Below, in pieces: positions 17,316-27,700 of a DNA stretch of 64,000 bases (position 1 is the stretch's first letter; each line of letters starts with the position of its first letter). Position numbers and translations under genes: made by a program. The notes beneath the pieces were generated by a model that saw only the letters and a list, made by a program, of their open reading frames with translations, did not search any database and was not told where the DNA came from. Source of the DNA: Planctomycetaceae bacterium (GTDB taxonomy: Bacteria; Planctomycetota; Planctomycetia; Planctomycetales; Planctomycetaceae); NCBI GenBank assembly GCA_041398785.1, contig JAWKUA010000011.1, positions 124,001 through 188,000 of the forward strand, read 5' to 3'.

Positions 17316-18734
17316 TTACAGCAGGAACATGGCGATTTCGTAGAAGATGACCACTCCCAGCACATCGACAATCGCCGCAATCAGTGGGTTGGACATGATC
17401 GCCGGATCGAAGCCCAGTCTTCGCAGCAGCACAGGCAGCATTGTTCCCGCGATTGTTCCCAGCAACACGATCAGCATCACGGTGAAGCCGACGACTGTCG
17501 CCTGTCGCAGCGTCAGTCCATAGCCGGGCATCATCCAGACGAACAGAAAGTCGACGATTCCCAAACCGCTGCCCAGCAGCAGGGCAACGGTCAGTTCGCG
17601 AAGTGTCAGCCGGCGGTCGACGCGAAATTCAGTACCCGGTACGGCAGTGTCGGACGGCTGCAGGGCGAACATGCGAATGAACAGCGTGGCGGACTGAGCA
17701 CCCGCGTTGCCTCCGCTGGCCATGACCAGCGGCAGAAACAGGACGATCAGAGTGGCTGTCAGGCCGGGCGGAGCGTCCGCGGCTCGGCTTCCTTCGGGGC
17801 TTGTCACGTGTTCGTAGTATTTCAGAACACCCGCCGTCATCAGCGCGACGAATGACAGCAGCAGCAGCCAGATTCCCCGCTTCCACAGGATCACGGGCAG
17901 CGGCGTGTCTGCGTAGTCGTCGCGCAGCGGCTCGACAGCTCCCTGACGATAGGCGTCTTCGGTGGCTTCTTCCTGCACAACGTCCAGTGCGTCGTCGTGA
18001 GTCACAATGCCGACCAGCCGGTCGTCGGAATCGACGATGGGCATGGCGATGAAGTTGTAGCGGGCGACTTCCTGAGCCACGTGTTCCCGATCCTCGTCCA
18101 CTCGCATGCGGATCGTATCGGGCTGCATGATGTCGCTGAGCACCGCGTCCGGCTTGGCCAGAATCAGTTCCCGCAGGGAGATCAGTCCCAGCAGTCGCCG
18201 CTTGTCGTTCAGAATATAGACGTAATAGATGGTTTCGCTGTTCGGGGCCTGCTGGCGCAACCGCTGCAGAGCTTCGCGGACGGTAATATCGGCCGGCAGC
18301 GACGCGTATTCCGTCGTCATGATGGAGCCGGCGCTGTGATCGGGATACGACAGCAGCCGGCGAATGTCGTTGCGTTCCGCCTGAGCGATCAGCGGCAGCA
18401 GATCTTCGACACGTTCCTGCGGCATTCGCGAAAGCAGGTCGACGCGGTCGTCGGCCGACATTTCCTCCAGCAACTCCGACAGCCGGCGGCGATCAAGCTG
18501 TTCGACAAGCTCCTGCTGTCGCTTCAGAGCGATGTATTCGAAGATTTCGACCCGCAACCGCAGGTCGGCGTGATCCAGGACGGTCCAGACTTCTCGTGGT
18601 TCGAGTTCTTCCAGGATCGAAGCGACAACGGCCGGATGCAGAAACTGGCAGAGTTCCGTCAGGCCGTGTCGATCGTTTTCCTGCACCATGACCCGCACGT
18701 CAGGAAGAATCAGCGAACTATAGGCGTCCGGCAT
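17316..18734 (-). CDS. mgtE: Magnesium transporter MgtE
   Basis: Mg2+-gated Mg2+ channel. The N-domain (residues ~10-125) shows the superhelical repeats HPAVVASILEELEPREVW and SADDRVDLLSRMPQERVEDL. Two CBS domains follow (SAGSIMTTEYASLPADITVR; LSDIMQPDTIRMRVDEDREH and MPIVDSDDRLVGIVTHDDAL) that sense Mg2+. Five membrane helices make the pore, with the family signature MASGGNAGAQSATL and NPLIAAIVDVLGVVIFYEIA at the end. I start at the ATG at 18734; a GTG 27 nt upstream is the alternative. A terminator-like hairpin stands 39 nt upstream on the same strand. Confidence 0.93.
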   Translation of the reverse strand: MPDAYSSLILPDVRVMVQENDRHGLTELCQFLHPAVVASILEELEPREVWTVLDHADLRLRVEIFEYIALKRQQELVEQLDRRRLSELLEEMSADDRVDLLSRMPQERVEDLLPLIAQAERNDIRRLLSYPDHSAGSIMTTEYASLPADITVREALQRLRQQAPNSETIYYVYILNDKRRLLGLISLRELILAKPDAVLSDIMQPDTIRMRVDEDREHVAQEVARYNFIAMPIVDSDDRLVGIVTHDDALDVVQEEATEDAYRQGAVEPLRDDYADTPLPVILWKRGIWLLLLSFVALMTAGVLKYYEHVTSPEGSRAADAPPGLTATLIVLFLPLVMASGGNAGAQSATLFIRMFALQPSDTAVPGTEFRVDRRLTLRELTVALLLGSGLGIVDFLFVWMMPGYGLTLRQATVVGFTVMLIVLLGTIAGTMLPVLLRRLGFDPAIMSNPLIAAIVDVLGVVIFYEIAMFLL

Positions 18735-18773
18735 GGTGTTCTTCTTTGAATTCGGGGGCACGGGACTCGAATG

Positions 18774-18812
18774 AAAAATCCCTGCTGGAGGGCAAGTCCT
18801 TCAGCAGGGATT
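18774..18812 (-). terminator. Intrinsic terminator-like hairpin upstream of mgtE (possible attenuator)
   Basis: Read on the minus strand, AATCCCTGCTGAAGG pairs with CCTCCAGCAGGGATT (14 of 15 positions) across a 6-nt loop and is followed by TTT to make a T5 run. It lies 39 nt before the mgtE start, on the mgtE strand, with no gene directly upstream on that strand to terminate. That position fits transcription attenuation. I do not see the M-box (ykoK) consensus upstream. Confidence 0.55.
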
Positions 18813-18999
18813 GAAAGCTATGCAGGTCGAAACGTCGGCAGTTGCTCGTTCAGGCGCGGCCATCCGCGGGACGTTATCGAATGCGATCCGGCTGGGCCTG
18901 ATGTCCTGGCGAACGCGATTTGAGCGAACGCGTTTTATTCTGGCCGGGGCGGACACTGATGCTTTTCGCAACTCTTAGGCCTGCGGCCGATCAGAACAT

Positions 19000-19160
19000 A
19001 CCCTCCCGTTTCAACGGGAGGGTCGAAGTTTGATCGCCGTGCAGGCGATCAAACGAGGGGAGGGCGTCCGCGCAACGGGAGTTCCCCGTGCATGGCCCTC
19101 CCCGCGATCGAACGCCTGAACGGCATTCGATCGGCGACCCTCCCGTTGAAACGGGAGAGT
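19000..19160. repeat. Multi-hairpin intergenic repeat (about 160 bp)
   Basis: Five consecutive inverted repeats: ACCCTCCCGTT/AACGGGAGGGT (19000-19023), GTTTGATCGCC/GGCGATCAAAC (~19028-19053), GGGGAGGGC/GCCCTCCCC (~19057-19103), CGATCGAA/TTCGATCG (~19105-19133), and a last hairpin (19137-19160) that is also the reverse complement of the first at 23 of 24 bases. The whole block could therefore fold end to end. Probably a dispersed non-coding element between mgtE and the acyl-CoA dehydrogenase-like gene. Confidence 0.75.
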
Positions 19161-19411
19161 GAAGCAAGTGTCGCTCTGCATTGGCAAATCCTTATCTGCC
19201 GATCACATGCCTCGGTTTTCCCCGCCCGCGGCATCGAATGCGGACGCCGCCGCCATTCTGTGCCTTACAGAAAAAATGCACTCAAAAGCCATTCGATCTG
19301 CAATTGCCCGGTTGTGAAACGGTTCGCGGCTTGTCGAATTCGCCGAGACCGAGCATCATAGCCGTGCCTGATGCGTTCGCCGTTTTGCAGAACTTACGTG
19401 AGCCCGCTTGC

Positions 19412-20491
19412 ATGTCCGACCTGTTTGCTGCTTCGTCGTTTCAATCCCTTCTGCGCGAACTGCGCCGGGAACCGTTTCCGGACGAAGTCGAAGCGTGGCC
19501 GGCAGAGAGGTTCGCTGCCATGGCACAGGCCGATGTGATGAAATGGAATCTGCCGGCGGAATGGGGCGGAATCGGGCTGATTGATGCCGAAATGCTGGAA
19601 GGACTCCGACTGCTGTCATCCGCGTGTCTGGTCACAACTTTCATCCTGACTCAGAGAAACGCGGCCTGCCAGAGAATCGTGACCTCGTCAAACGACGCCG
19701 CAAAGCATCGATACCTGCCGGACCTGTGCGCCGGTAAGACATTCGCAACTGTCGGCATCTCGCATCTGACAACGTCACGGCAGCACGTGAAGACTCCACC
19801 TGTCCAGGTGACGCCAGTCGATTCCGGCTTTGTGCTGAACGGGATCGTGCCGTGGGCGACGTCGGCAACTCGCGCGCAAATGCTTGTCACGGGAGGCCAG
19901 TTGACGGATGGTCGGCAGATTCTGGCGGCAATTCCCGTCGATCGCGCTGGAGTGGAAGTTCAGCCGCCGGTCAGGCTGATGGCGCTGAACGCTTCTCAAA
20001 CCGGCGCTGTGCTGCTGAACGACGTCCGGATTTCGCAGGACGAAGTGCTGCACGGTCCGGTGACCGGCGTGATGAAGCAGGGGGCCGGCGGCGGAGCGGG
20101 TTCGCTGGGCACCTCCGCCCTGGCGATCGGTGCCGCGTGCGGAACACTGAGACAGCTTGCGGAGGAGTCTGTCCGGCGTCCCGATCTGACGGAATTCGTT
20201 GACCCGCTGCAGGACGAATGCGACCACTTGACGGCCGACCTGCAGCTTGCCGCGACGGGTCAGCATCCCGACGGTGAGGCGGCTGCGGAAAGCCTGCGCC
20301 GCCAGGCCAACTCACTGGCACTTCGATCGGCACAGTCGTGGCTCGCCGCGACCAAGGGAGCCGGATACGTCGCCGGTCATCCCGCCGAACAGGCTGTGCG
20401 CGAAAGCATGTTCTTTCTGGTGTGGTCGTGTCCTCAACCGGTGTTGACGGCAAACCTTCGGGAACTGGCCTGCGCGTCAGCCGGACATTGA
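19412..20491 (+). CDS. Acyl-CoA dehydrogenase family protein
   Basis: A 359-aa FAD-fold protein of the acyl-CoA dehydrogenase superfamily. Seen: the N-terminal helical domain (KWNLPAEWGGIGLIDAEMLE), the beta domain with TFATVGISHLTTSRQH, GFVLNGIVPWATSATRAQML and RAGVEVQPPVRLMALNASQT, and a C-terminal helical domain with LAIGAACGTLRQLAEESVRR and AATKGAGYVAGHPAEQAVRE. It is shorter than typical (~380-400 aa) and I cannot place the catalytic glutamate, so the substrate is unknown. The ATG at 19412 is the first at which homology begins. It converges on the DUF1501 gene. Confidence 0.78.
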   Translation: MSDLFAASSFQSLLRELRREPFPDEVEAWPAERFAAMAQADVMKWNLPAEWGGIGLIDAEMLEGLRLLSSACLVTTFILTQRNAACQRIVTSSNDAAKHRYLPDLCAGKTFATVGISHLTTSRQHVKTPPVQVTPVDSGFVLNGIVPWATSATRAQMLVTGGQLTDGRQILAAIPVDRAGVEVQPPVRLMALNASQTGAVLLNDVRISQDEVLHGPVTGVMKQGAGGGAGSLGTSALAIGAACGTLRQLAEESVRRPDLTEFVDPLQDECDHLTADLQLAATGQHPDGEAAAESLRRQANSLALRSAQSWLAATKGAGYVAGHPAEQAVRESMFFLVWSCPQPVLTANLRELACASAGH

Positions 20492-20575
20492 CACGCTGCC
20501 GTCAGGGGGTTGACTGATGCTGGTCACACTGTGGACCCGGCAACGAATGCACGTCGTCCGCGACGAATCGGTTCG

Positions 20576-21955
20576 TTAGGCAAGCACTTCCGCAACCACG
20601 CGGGCTTCGCCGGGACCAGTGAGCCGCTTATCAAGACCGTTGTGGTAGAAGGTCAGTTGGCTGTGGTCCAGTCCCATCAGATGCAGCACCGTGGCGTGAA
20701 GATCGTTCACGGAGACTCGATCGACCGCGGCACGCAGGCCGATGTCGTCGGTTGATCCGTAAAACCGTCCGCCGGTGATTCCCGCGCCGGCCAGCCACAC
20801 GGAGTAGCCCCACGGGTTGTGGTCGCGTCCCTTTCCCTGTTCGCTCATCGGCATACGGCCGAATTCTCCGCCCCAGATGACCAGCGTGTCGTCCAGCAGA
20901 CCTCGCTGCTTCAGATCCCGCAGCAGTCCGGCGATCGGCTTGTCAGTGCGGCGGCAGTATTCGGTGTGATTCGTTTCGACGTTTCCGTGAGCGTCCCAGC
21001 CGTTGGTATCACCGGAGTAAAGCTGCACGAAGCGAACGCCGTTTTCCAGCATTCGCCGCGCCAGCAGGCAGCGCTGTCCGAACTCCTGAGTCGGTTTTTC
21101 GTCGATGCCGTAAAGTGACAGAGTGTCCGGGGATTCGCCGCTGATATCGACCAGTTCCGGCGCTTCCGCCTGCATTCGAAATGCCAATTCATAGGCGTTG
21201 ATTCTTGCCGCCAGGCGGTTATCGAAATCGCGGTGCTGCAGATGTCGCTGATTCAGCCGCTGAATCAATTCCAGATCGCGCTGCTGCTGCGTCAGAGAAA
21301 CGCCGGGCTGAGGCTGCAGGTCGAGAATCGGAGTCCTTCCCGGCCGCATCGTGACTCCCTGATAAGTCGCGGGCAGATATCCGCTGCCCCACGCCGGCGG
21401 ACCACCTTTCAGTCCGCCTCCGGGATCAGGCATCACAACAAACGCCGGCATGTTCTGGTTTTCGGAGCCCAGTCCGTAGGCCACCCAACTGCCGACGCTG
21501 GGATTTCCCATCAGGATGCTGCCGGTGTTCATCTGATACACGGATTGCGGATGGTTGACGCTGTCTCCGTGCATCGACCGAATCACGCAGATGTCGTCGG
21601 CGCATTCGGAAATGTGCGGCAGCAGATCGCTGATTTCCAGACCGGAGTTTCCTCTTGGCCGAAATCGCCGAATCGGCGCCAGCAGCGGATTGCGCGCCAC
21701 ATCGCGGCGAGTCATGACCTGTCCGAAACTTTCCGGCAGCGGCTGCCCGGCGTACTTCGTCAGTGCCGGCCTGGGGTCGAACAGGTCGACGTGACTTGGC
21801 CCGCCATGCATGAACAGCCAGACGACTCGCCGGGCTCTGGGAACAAAATGCGTGGCGGGCTGCCGGGAGGAATCTTCCGCCTGAGCAAGTATGGAATACG
21901 CCAGCAGTCCGGCCCCGCCGCCGGCCTCCGCGAGAAACTGTCGTCGTGAAGTCAT
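20576..21955 (-). CDS. DUF1501 domain-containing exported protein
   Basis: A 459-aa protein with a twin-arginine signal (MTSRRQFLAEAGGGAGLLAY). The body matches DUF1501, a planctomycete-expanded family with an alkaline-phosphatase/sulfatase-like fold: RRVVWLFMHGGPSHVDLFDP, CVIRSMHGDSVNHPQSVYQM, NGVRFVQLYSGDTNGWDAHG and DDTLVIWGGEFGRMPMSEQG, followed by RDHNPWG. The His/Asp residues in these motifs could bind metal, but no substrate is known. It is 12 nt downstream of the squalene-cyclase-like gene, so co-transcribed; DUF1501 genes usually travel with PSD1 genes instead. Confidence 0.9.
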   Translation of the reverse strand: MTSRRQFLAEAGGGAGLLAYSILAQAEDSSRQPATHFVPRARRVVWLFMHGGPSHVDLFDPRPALTKYAGQPLPESFGQVMTRRDVARNPLLAPIRRFRPRGNSGLEISDLLPHISECADDICVIRSMHGDSVNHPQSVYQMNTGSILMGNPSVGSWVAYGLGSENQNMPAFVVMPDPGGGLKGGPPAWGSGYLPATYQGVTMRPGRTPILDLQPQPGVSLTQQQRDLELIQRLNQRHLQHRDFDNRLAARINAYELAFRMQAEAPELVDISGESPDTLSLYGIDEKPTQEFGQRCLLARRMLENGVRFVQLYSGDTNGWDAHGNVETNHTEYCRRTDKPIAGLLRDLKQRGLLDDTLVIWGGEFGRMPMSEQGKGRDHNPWGYSVWLAGAGITGGRFYGSTDDIGLRAAVDRVSVNDLHATVLHLMGLDHSQLTFYHNGLDKRLTGPGEARVVAEVLA

Positions 21956-21967
21956 GTTGCAGACCTG

Positions 21968-23020
21968 TTATCGCTGATAGATCGGCAGATAACCATATTC
22001 GATGGCCAGAGCCAGAATGCTCATGCTGGTCGAATAGATTCGCCCGGCATTGTTCTCGCTGCCGTGAATCGGAGTCCAGTATCCCACCGGATTCTGGGCA
22101 TTCAGAATTGTTCGATACAGCACGGGGCGTGCCGCCTGCCATTCCTCACCGCCAACCTTATACATCCCGACGGTGCAATAGTAGACGCCGTAGTAGAAAT
22201 AGTGTTCCTGCATCGTCAGCGGACGCGACAGAATCAGGTTGGCGGCCGCCATCGTTTCCTCGGTGCGGTGTTCGCCACACACTTCCAGAGCCACGATACC
22301 GGTGCCCGCGCGAGTCACCGTCGCTCCGTGACCCGCCATATAGCCGAATCCTCCGCCGCGACTGACGCTGAGCCGCTTGATGTAGGCAATCGCCCGGTCG
22401 ATGTTCCGGCTGGGAACATCGCAGCCGATGTCCTTCGCGGCGCGCAGGGCCAGCAACTGCCATGCGGTCACGCTCAGGTCGGAATCGCTGCTTGTCGGAG
22501 TGTATCGCCAGCCGCCGTCGTGCTCGGGTGCATGCGGATGGTTTTGTGCGTCGACGATCAGTTTGACCGCCTTTTCGAGTGCTCGCCGACAGGGCACCGC
22601 CTGAATCTCATTCACCATGCCGGAGACTTCCGCCAGCATCAGCGTGGTAATGCCGTGGCTATACATAGGTCCGTGCATCGATTTTTCACTGACCAGCAAG
22701 CCGTTCTGCTGTTGCTGGTCCAGAATCCAGTTGATTCCATGCGTGAGATGCCGGCCATAGGGGCCTTCGTCCGGCACGTGTCCGGCCGCCATGAACGCCA
22801 GAATCGCCAGCGAAGTCGTCGCCGTTGATTCTCCGTATTGTTCCGACAGCCACGCTCCGGAAGGCCGCTGTTCGCGAGCCAGCCACTGCAGTGAACGATT
22901 CAGGCTGGCGTCGATCTCCGCGTCGAATTCATCGGCGCCGGCCGGCGGCCGGAAAGACAACGCCGCCAGCATGAAAACCATTACCAGCAGGCTTCGGGGA
23001 AATGACTTCACCGGGTTCAT
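21968..23020 (-). CDS. Secreted prenyltransferase/squalene-oxidase repeat protein
   Basis: A 350-aa protein with an N-terminal signal (SLLVMVFMLAALSFRPPAGA) and alpha/alpha-barrel repeats of the terpene-cyclase/prenyltransferase superfamily: SLQWLAREQRPSGAWL, STATTSLAILAFMAAGH, DGGWRYTPTSSDSDLSVTAW and AQNPVGYWTPIHGSENNAGR. It lacks the DxDD cyclisation motif and is about half the size of squalene-hopene cyclase, so it is probably a periplasmic binding or scaffold protein, common in planctomycetes. The ATG at 23020 is preferred over a TTG 15 nt upstream. Co-directional with, and 12 nt before, the DUF1501 gene. Confidence 0.82.
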   Translation of the reverse strand: MNPVKSFPRSLLVMVFMLAALSFRPPAGADEFDAEIDASLNRSLQWLAREQRPSGAWLSEQYGESTATTSLAILAFMAAGHVPDEGPYGRHLTHGINWILDQQQQNGLLVSEKSMHGPMYSHGITTLMLAEVSGMVNEIQAVPCRRALEKAVKLIVDAQNHPHAPEHDGGWRYTPTSSDSDLSVTAWQLLALRAAKDIGCDVPSRNIDRAIAYIKRLSVSRGGGFGYMAGHGATVTRAGTGIVALEVCGEHRTEETMAAANLILSRPLTMQEHYFYYGVYYCTVGMYKVGGEEWQAARPVLYRTILNAQNPVGYWTPIHGSENNAGRIYSTSMSILALAIEYGYLPIYQR

Positions 23021-23205
23021 GGTTACGCCGTTCAACTTCTCAGTGGCGGAGGATGCCGGACGTCAGGCTGTGGCGTCATGGTCGCGGTCACGCAGCAACA
23101 CCGGCGTTCGTCGGCACTCGATATTCTCAGCATGCGCCTGACAGGATACCATCCGGCTCGGTGTTTCCGCGCTTTGCATCGGGAGAATCCTGCGTCACCG
23201 TGCCA

Positions 23206-23970
23206 ATGAATCGTCAATTGGAAGAGCTGCTGGGGTCGACGCGTCACGCCGACAACGAACGGCAACTGCGAACCAGCCGGATCCGTCACGAACTGCTGTC
23301 GACGTCCCGGTTTCTGAACGAACCCAACTTCACCAGGTTTCATGCGCAGGACATCCGGCAGTTGTTTGACCTGTACGACCGGTATTTCTTCAGCGGGTTG
23401 CTGCGAGGAAGTCTGGCCGGAGATCCGATCAGCTTCCGTCTGTCGCGCCGCATGACCAGGGCCGGCGGCAAGACGACTCGCTGGGCGCCCCTGCATAGCG
23501 GTACTCCGCGGCGCTACGAAATCGCAATTTCCGCGACGCTGCTGTTCGAAACGTTCGCCGATGTTCAACGAAGCATTCAGGTCACCGGCATCCGGTGCCA
23601 CAATCGTCTGGATGCCCTGATGCGAATCATGGAGCACGAACTGGTGCATCTCGGCGAGATGCTGGTGTGGGAAAAGTCCAACTGTTCGAAGCAGCCGTTT
23701 CAGTCGATCGCGGGACGATTCTTCGGTCATACCGACCATCGTCACGAACTGGTCTCTCCCCGCGAACGCGCGGCAAAGCAACTCGGGCTGCGCCCCGGGA
23801 GCCGCGTTCACTTCGAATTCGAAGGGCGGCGGCTGGAAGGGATTGTGAACCGCGTCACGCGGCGAGCAACCGTGCTGGTTCGTGATCCGCGCGGGCAGCC
23901 GTACAGCGACGGTCAGCGATACAGCAAGTTTTACATTCCCCTGGGAATGCTGGAAGTTGTCGGACAGTGA
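23206..23970 (+). CDS. SprT-like zinc metallopeptidase domain protein
   Basis: A 254-aa protein. The SprT-like fold is shown by DIRQLFDLYDRYFFSGLLRG near residue 50 and the zincin motif IMEHELVHLGEMLVWEK (HELVH, residues ~145-149); HTDHR near residue 175 may give another ligand. The C-terminus (PGSRVHFEFEGRRLEGIVNR, then RYSKFYIPLGMLEV) looks like a small SH3-type beta barrel, so it may bind DNA or protein. Related SprT/Spartan proteins act on DNA-protein crosslinks, but that role is not shown here. I use the ATG at 23206; the longer upstream frame is not protein-like. Confidence 0.78.
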   Translation: MNRQLEELLGSTRHADNERQLRTSRIRHELLSTSRFLNEPNFTRFHAQDIRQLFDLYDRYFFSGLLRGSLAGDPISFRLSRRMTRAGGKTTRWAPLHSGTPRRYEIAISATLLFETFADVQRSIQVTGIRCHNRLDALMRIMEHELVHLGEMLVWEKSNCSKQPFQSIAGRFFGHTDHRHELVSPRERAAKQLGLRPGSRVHFEFEGRRLEGIVNRVTRRATVLVRDPRGQPYSDGQRYSKFYIPLGMLEVVGQ

Positions 23971-23980
23971 CCGTTGGCTG

Positions 23981-24628
23981 TCACGTCACGCGATAGACGG
24001 CGACTTGTTTGATGTCCGCGCGCTCAATCGTGGGCACGGTCTTCGCCTCGTACTCGGCCAGCACTTCCAGGCGTTCAGTTGGAAAACCGGATTCCGGAAT
24101 GTAGCCCCGCTTGTGCGGCATGGCGACAAGGATTTCCGGCGGCGCTGAGTCGCTCGTCAGAACCTGGTTGTTTTTCGCCCAGTGAAAGAAGACGTCGCTG
24201 GCCAGCAACACGTCGCAGTCCGTCAGGTCCAGAGCGGTGGTGTCTCCGACGACTGCCTCGATTGTTACGTTGTTCAGTTTCGCGTTGATCCGGCAGATGG
24301 TGACGGAATTGGGATCGATGTCGCTGGCGACCACGCGCGAAGCTTCGCCCTTCGCCGCTGCGATGGAAGCCAGGCCGCAGCCGGCACCGAAATCGACGAC
24401 TCGCCTGCCGCGAACGAGTTCCGGATGGTCCAGCAAGTAGCGGGACATTGCCTGACCGGCCGCCCACGCGAAAGCCCAGTAGGGAAACGTCTCGTCCGCC
24501 ATGGCGCCGGAATCGTCTGCGCACCACGGACCGCTCAGCCTCAGCAGCCGCACGGGCAGTTCCGGGACCAGGTTCAGCGTCAGCACTTCGGTGTTGTCGA
24601 TGATCTCGACTTCGCTGTATTCCGTCAT
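23981..24628 (-). CDS. Class I SAM-dependent methyltransferase (METTL20/ETFBKMT-like)
   Basis: A 215-aa Rossmann-fold methyltransferase. Seen: a substrate-side YWAFAWAAGQAMSRYLLDHP, motif I VVDFGAGCGLASIAAAK for SAM binding, the acidic VVASDIDPNSVTICRINAKL, and DVLLASDVFFHW. The order YWAFAWaaG before motif I is typical of the protein-lysine methyltransferase group that includes METTL20 and Nnt1-like proteins; the target is unknown. It lies 81 nt downstream of the SbcC/YhaN-like ATPase on the same strand and could be part of that operon. It converges with the SprT-like gene. Confidence 0.82.
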   Translation of the reverse strand: MTEYSEVEIIDNTEVLTLNLVPELPVRLLRLSGPWCADDSGAMADETFPYWAFAWAAGQAMSRYLLDHPELVRGRRVVDFGAGCGLASIAAAKGEASRVVASDIDPNSVTICRINAKLNNVTIEAVVGDTTALDLTDCDVLLASDVFFHWAKNNQVLTSDSAPPEILVAMPHKRGYIPESGFPTERLEVLAEYEAKTVPTIERADIKQVAVYRVT

Positions 24629-24709
24629 CGGTCACACCGCCTGTGATGCCTGCCGGCCTGTGGCTACGAATGCGGACAACTTTTCTCTGAGCCCGCTGTC
24701 TGCCGGCCG

Positions 24710-27700
24710 CTACGACGCGACGGCGGAATCTTCGTCGAACAATTCATCGGCACTGGCGTGAACCAGACCCTGACGGCGCGAACGGATCGTCTTGCTTTCG
24801 GCAAGTTCGGTTTCCGGTGTGTCGACCCGCGCGTGCTGGCCCGATTCGCGGGGGAATGCCGCACCTTCGTCTTCCGGTTTGTGAATATCCACTGCCACTT
24901 TGTGACCGGGCAGCCACAACGGCTCCACGTTCTTCTTCTGAAAGAGTTCCGCAAGGTGCTGATGACACGTGAAGAACAGCACCTGCTGGCCGTCATCGGC
25001 AAGTTCGATGAGGCATTCCACGGCGGCTTCCGTGCGTTCTTCATCGAAGTTCACAAACAGGTCATCCATCACCATCGGCAGTTCAATTCCGCGACGGTTG
25101 AATTCCCGTGCCAGCGCGAACCGCAGCGCCAGGAACAACTGTTCGCGCGTTCCGCCGCTGAGCTGTTCGACTCGAAACGTGCGATCATATTCGTCATCGA
25201 CGCACAGGAAATCTTCGCCCAGCGGCGCCCAGATCCGGTGATAACGCCCGGAGGAAATGCGGTGCAGATAAGCGGACGCGGTGCGCAGCGTGCCGGAGAT
25301 ATTTTCCTTCTCGAAATGGCTTCTCATGCGATTGACCACATCGCGTTCGATCTGCAGCGCGAACCACTCTTCCGCCGCGCGGTAGATGTCGGTGGCGACC
25401 TGCGCCTTCTGGAAGTACTGAGCCTGAGAACCCCGGCCGGCTTCCAGTTGCTTGATTTCGTGCTTCAGACTGCCCAGCCCCTCGTGGTTGCTGTTCAGTT
25501 TCTGCTCGACTTCTTCCAGTTCCATTTCCAGCATCAGAATCTGTTCACGTCCGCGCGGCGGATCGAACCGGATCAGGTCATCTTCAACGATGGCCATTTC
25601 CGGTTCCGCGAACGCCACTTCGTTCAGCTCTTCGCGTGACGAGGTGAGTTTCTGCTCCAGATCTCTGCGCCGCTGCTGCCATTCCTTCTGCTTCAGCAGT
25701 TCTTCCCTTGTCAGGACTCCGGATCGAGCCAGCACGGCACCGCGGCGCAGTTCGGCGGCTTCGACCTCGTGCAGCGCCGTGGTTGCTTCGCGGGATTTTT
25801 CGCTGCCTTCCGATGTCAGCCGCTGTTTTTCCAGGCGGTCGCGTTCGTGTGTCTTCAACTGCTGGCCCCATGCCGTCAGGACTTCCAGCGGCCGCGCGTA
25901 GCTGAGTTTCGAAGTGGGAGACAGCCGCTGCCCGACCTGCTCGATGCGCTTCTGCATGCCGTCGAACATCCGCCGCAGCCCTTCCACTTCCGGAGCCACG
26001 TTTCGCCACTGCGTCTGCAGTTCCCGCAGTTCCTGAATTCGCTGCCACCAGTCGAACGCTTCCTGCACTTTGACGGTTTCGTCCATGCCCAGCGAATTCA
26101 GCAGGCGGCACCACTGCTGGCGACGTTCGTTGACCGCCTGCTGAGCCGAACCGAACCGTTCGCGCAGCGTCTTCAGCCGCCGGCGCCGCGCCATCGCGCG
26201 TTCGTGGCGACGGGACAGCTTTTCCAGTTCCGTGATGTGCCGCGAACATTCGCCGATGCATTCCACCAGTTCGGCGGCGGAGGCTCCGGGAGCGTCCGCT
26301 TTCAGCAGGTGCTGTCCCGCCAGGCCGCTGGAGCGGATGTTCTGGATTCGTTCCTGAATGGCTCGCAGTTCGCGTTCGGCTTTGCGGGATTCGTCGTTCA
26401 GATCGTCAAGCTGAATCCCGGTCTTGCGATCGAAGTGATTTCTCAGGCCGTTGCGGATGCCCCACCACATCATGCCCGCGAAGGCGAACGATGCCGCGGC
26501 CAGCGCTCCGCCGAGCGATCGGTTCGCTTCGGCGCCCATGCCGAACGTCAGCAGTCCGAACGAAAACAGCGCGAACGCCACGATGGCGATCGATGTGACG
26601 GCCCGGTCGACCCAATAGGGAATGCCGTCGTCGGTGTCGACTCGGCTGATCACCGATCGCACGGTCTTGATCTTCAGCCCCAGTTGTTCGCGCTGCAGCC
26701 GCAGCCGTCCGAGATTGTCGAGCTCCGTCATCCGCTTCTGTTCGCGCTGAATGGCGTCAGGAATCGATTCGATGCCCAGCGCTTCCAGATCGTTGTTCAG
26801 TTCGACCAGTTCCTGCTGACTGCGCTTTGACAGCCCGCGATTCCACCGGCGAAGCTTCGCGCGTCGCTGCATGGCGTCCTGATAGCGGCGAGCATGCTGC
26901 AGCAGCTGGTGATGAGAGGCGGACGATGTGTCGATCGCATTCAGTCGCCGCAGATCCCAGCCTTCGCCCATTTCGGAAAGCCGATGATCCAGCGTCCGCT
27001 TCATGTCGGAAGCGCGGTCCTGAGCCTGCCGGATCTGTTCATCAAGCTGCCGCAGCCATTCCGCCTGGTCCACCAGGCTCTGCACCGCGTAACGATCTTT
27101 TTCGAACTTTTCATCCAGCACCAGCCGATCGGCCTGCTTCTGAAACTGTTCGGCCTGTTCGGCCAGCTTTTCGCGGCGGGCCGAGTGCGTCTGGATGTCT
27201 CGCTCGCAGGCCTCCAACTGGTCCAGCGCGGCATCCGGCGAATGGTGAATCAGCGGGATCTGATTCAACTGCTCCTGCAGATCACGAATCTGCTTCCACG
27301 GCTTGTAGCAGTTGTTGATGAACCGCAGGCCGCGCAGCTCGTTGTTGATGCTGCCTTCGCGAGCCTGCAGTTCGGAAATCGACGCTTCCAGCTCCTGCCG
27401 CCGACGGGTCAGTCGGGCGTGCTTCTCACGGTCCTCTCCCGTTTTGCGCCGGGAGACGGACAGTTGGGCGTAGCGTTCGAAGAGTTCGGGAACGCGGCCC
27501 TGTTTGCCTTCGTGCGAATACAGCGCGGCATGCCGCTGCTTCAGCGAGGCGAGGGCGTCGAGCAACTGCCGGCCCTGTGGTCCCAGCGACAGGCCGTAGA
27601 TGTATTCGGCGACCTGTTCGCTGCCGAGCGTCGAGAGCTGCTGCAGTTCCCGCACACCGACGGCGAAGATGTCCGTGAACACACTTTCGCTGGTGTCGGC

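Noticed and set aside
18760..18775. GGGACTCGAA, like the T-loop of a tRNA
   Set aside because: No acceptor stem, anticodon arm or CCA can be built around it.
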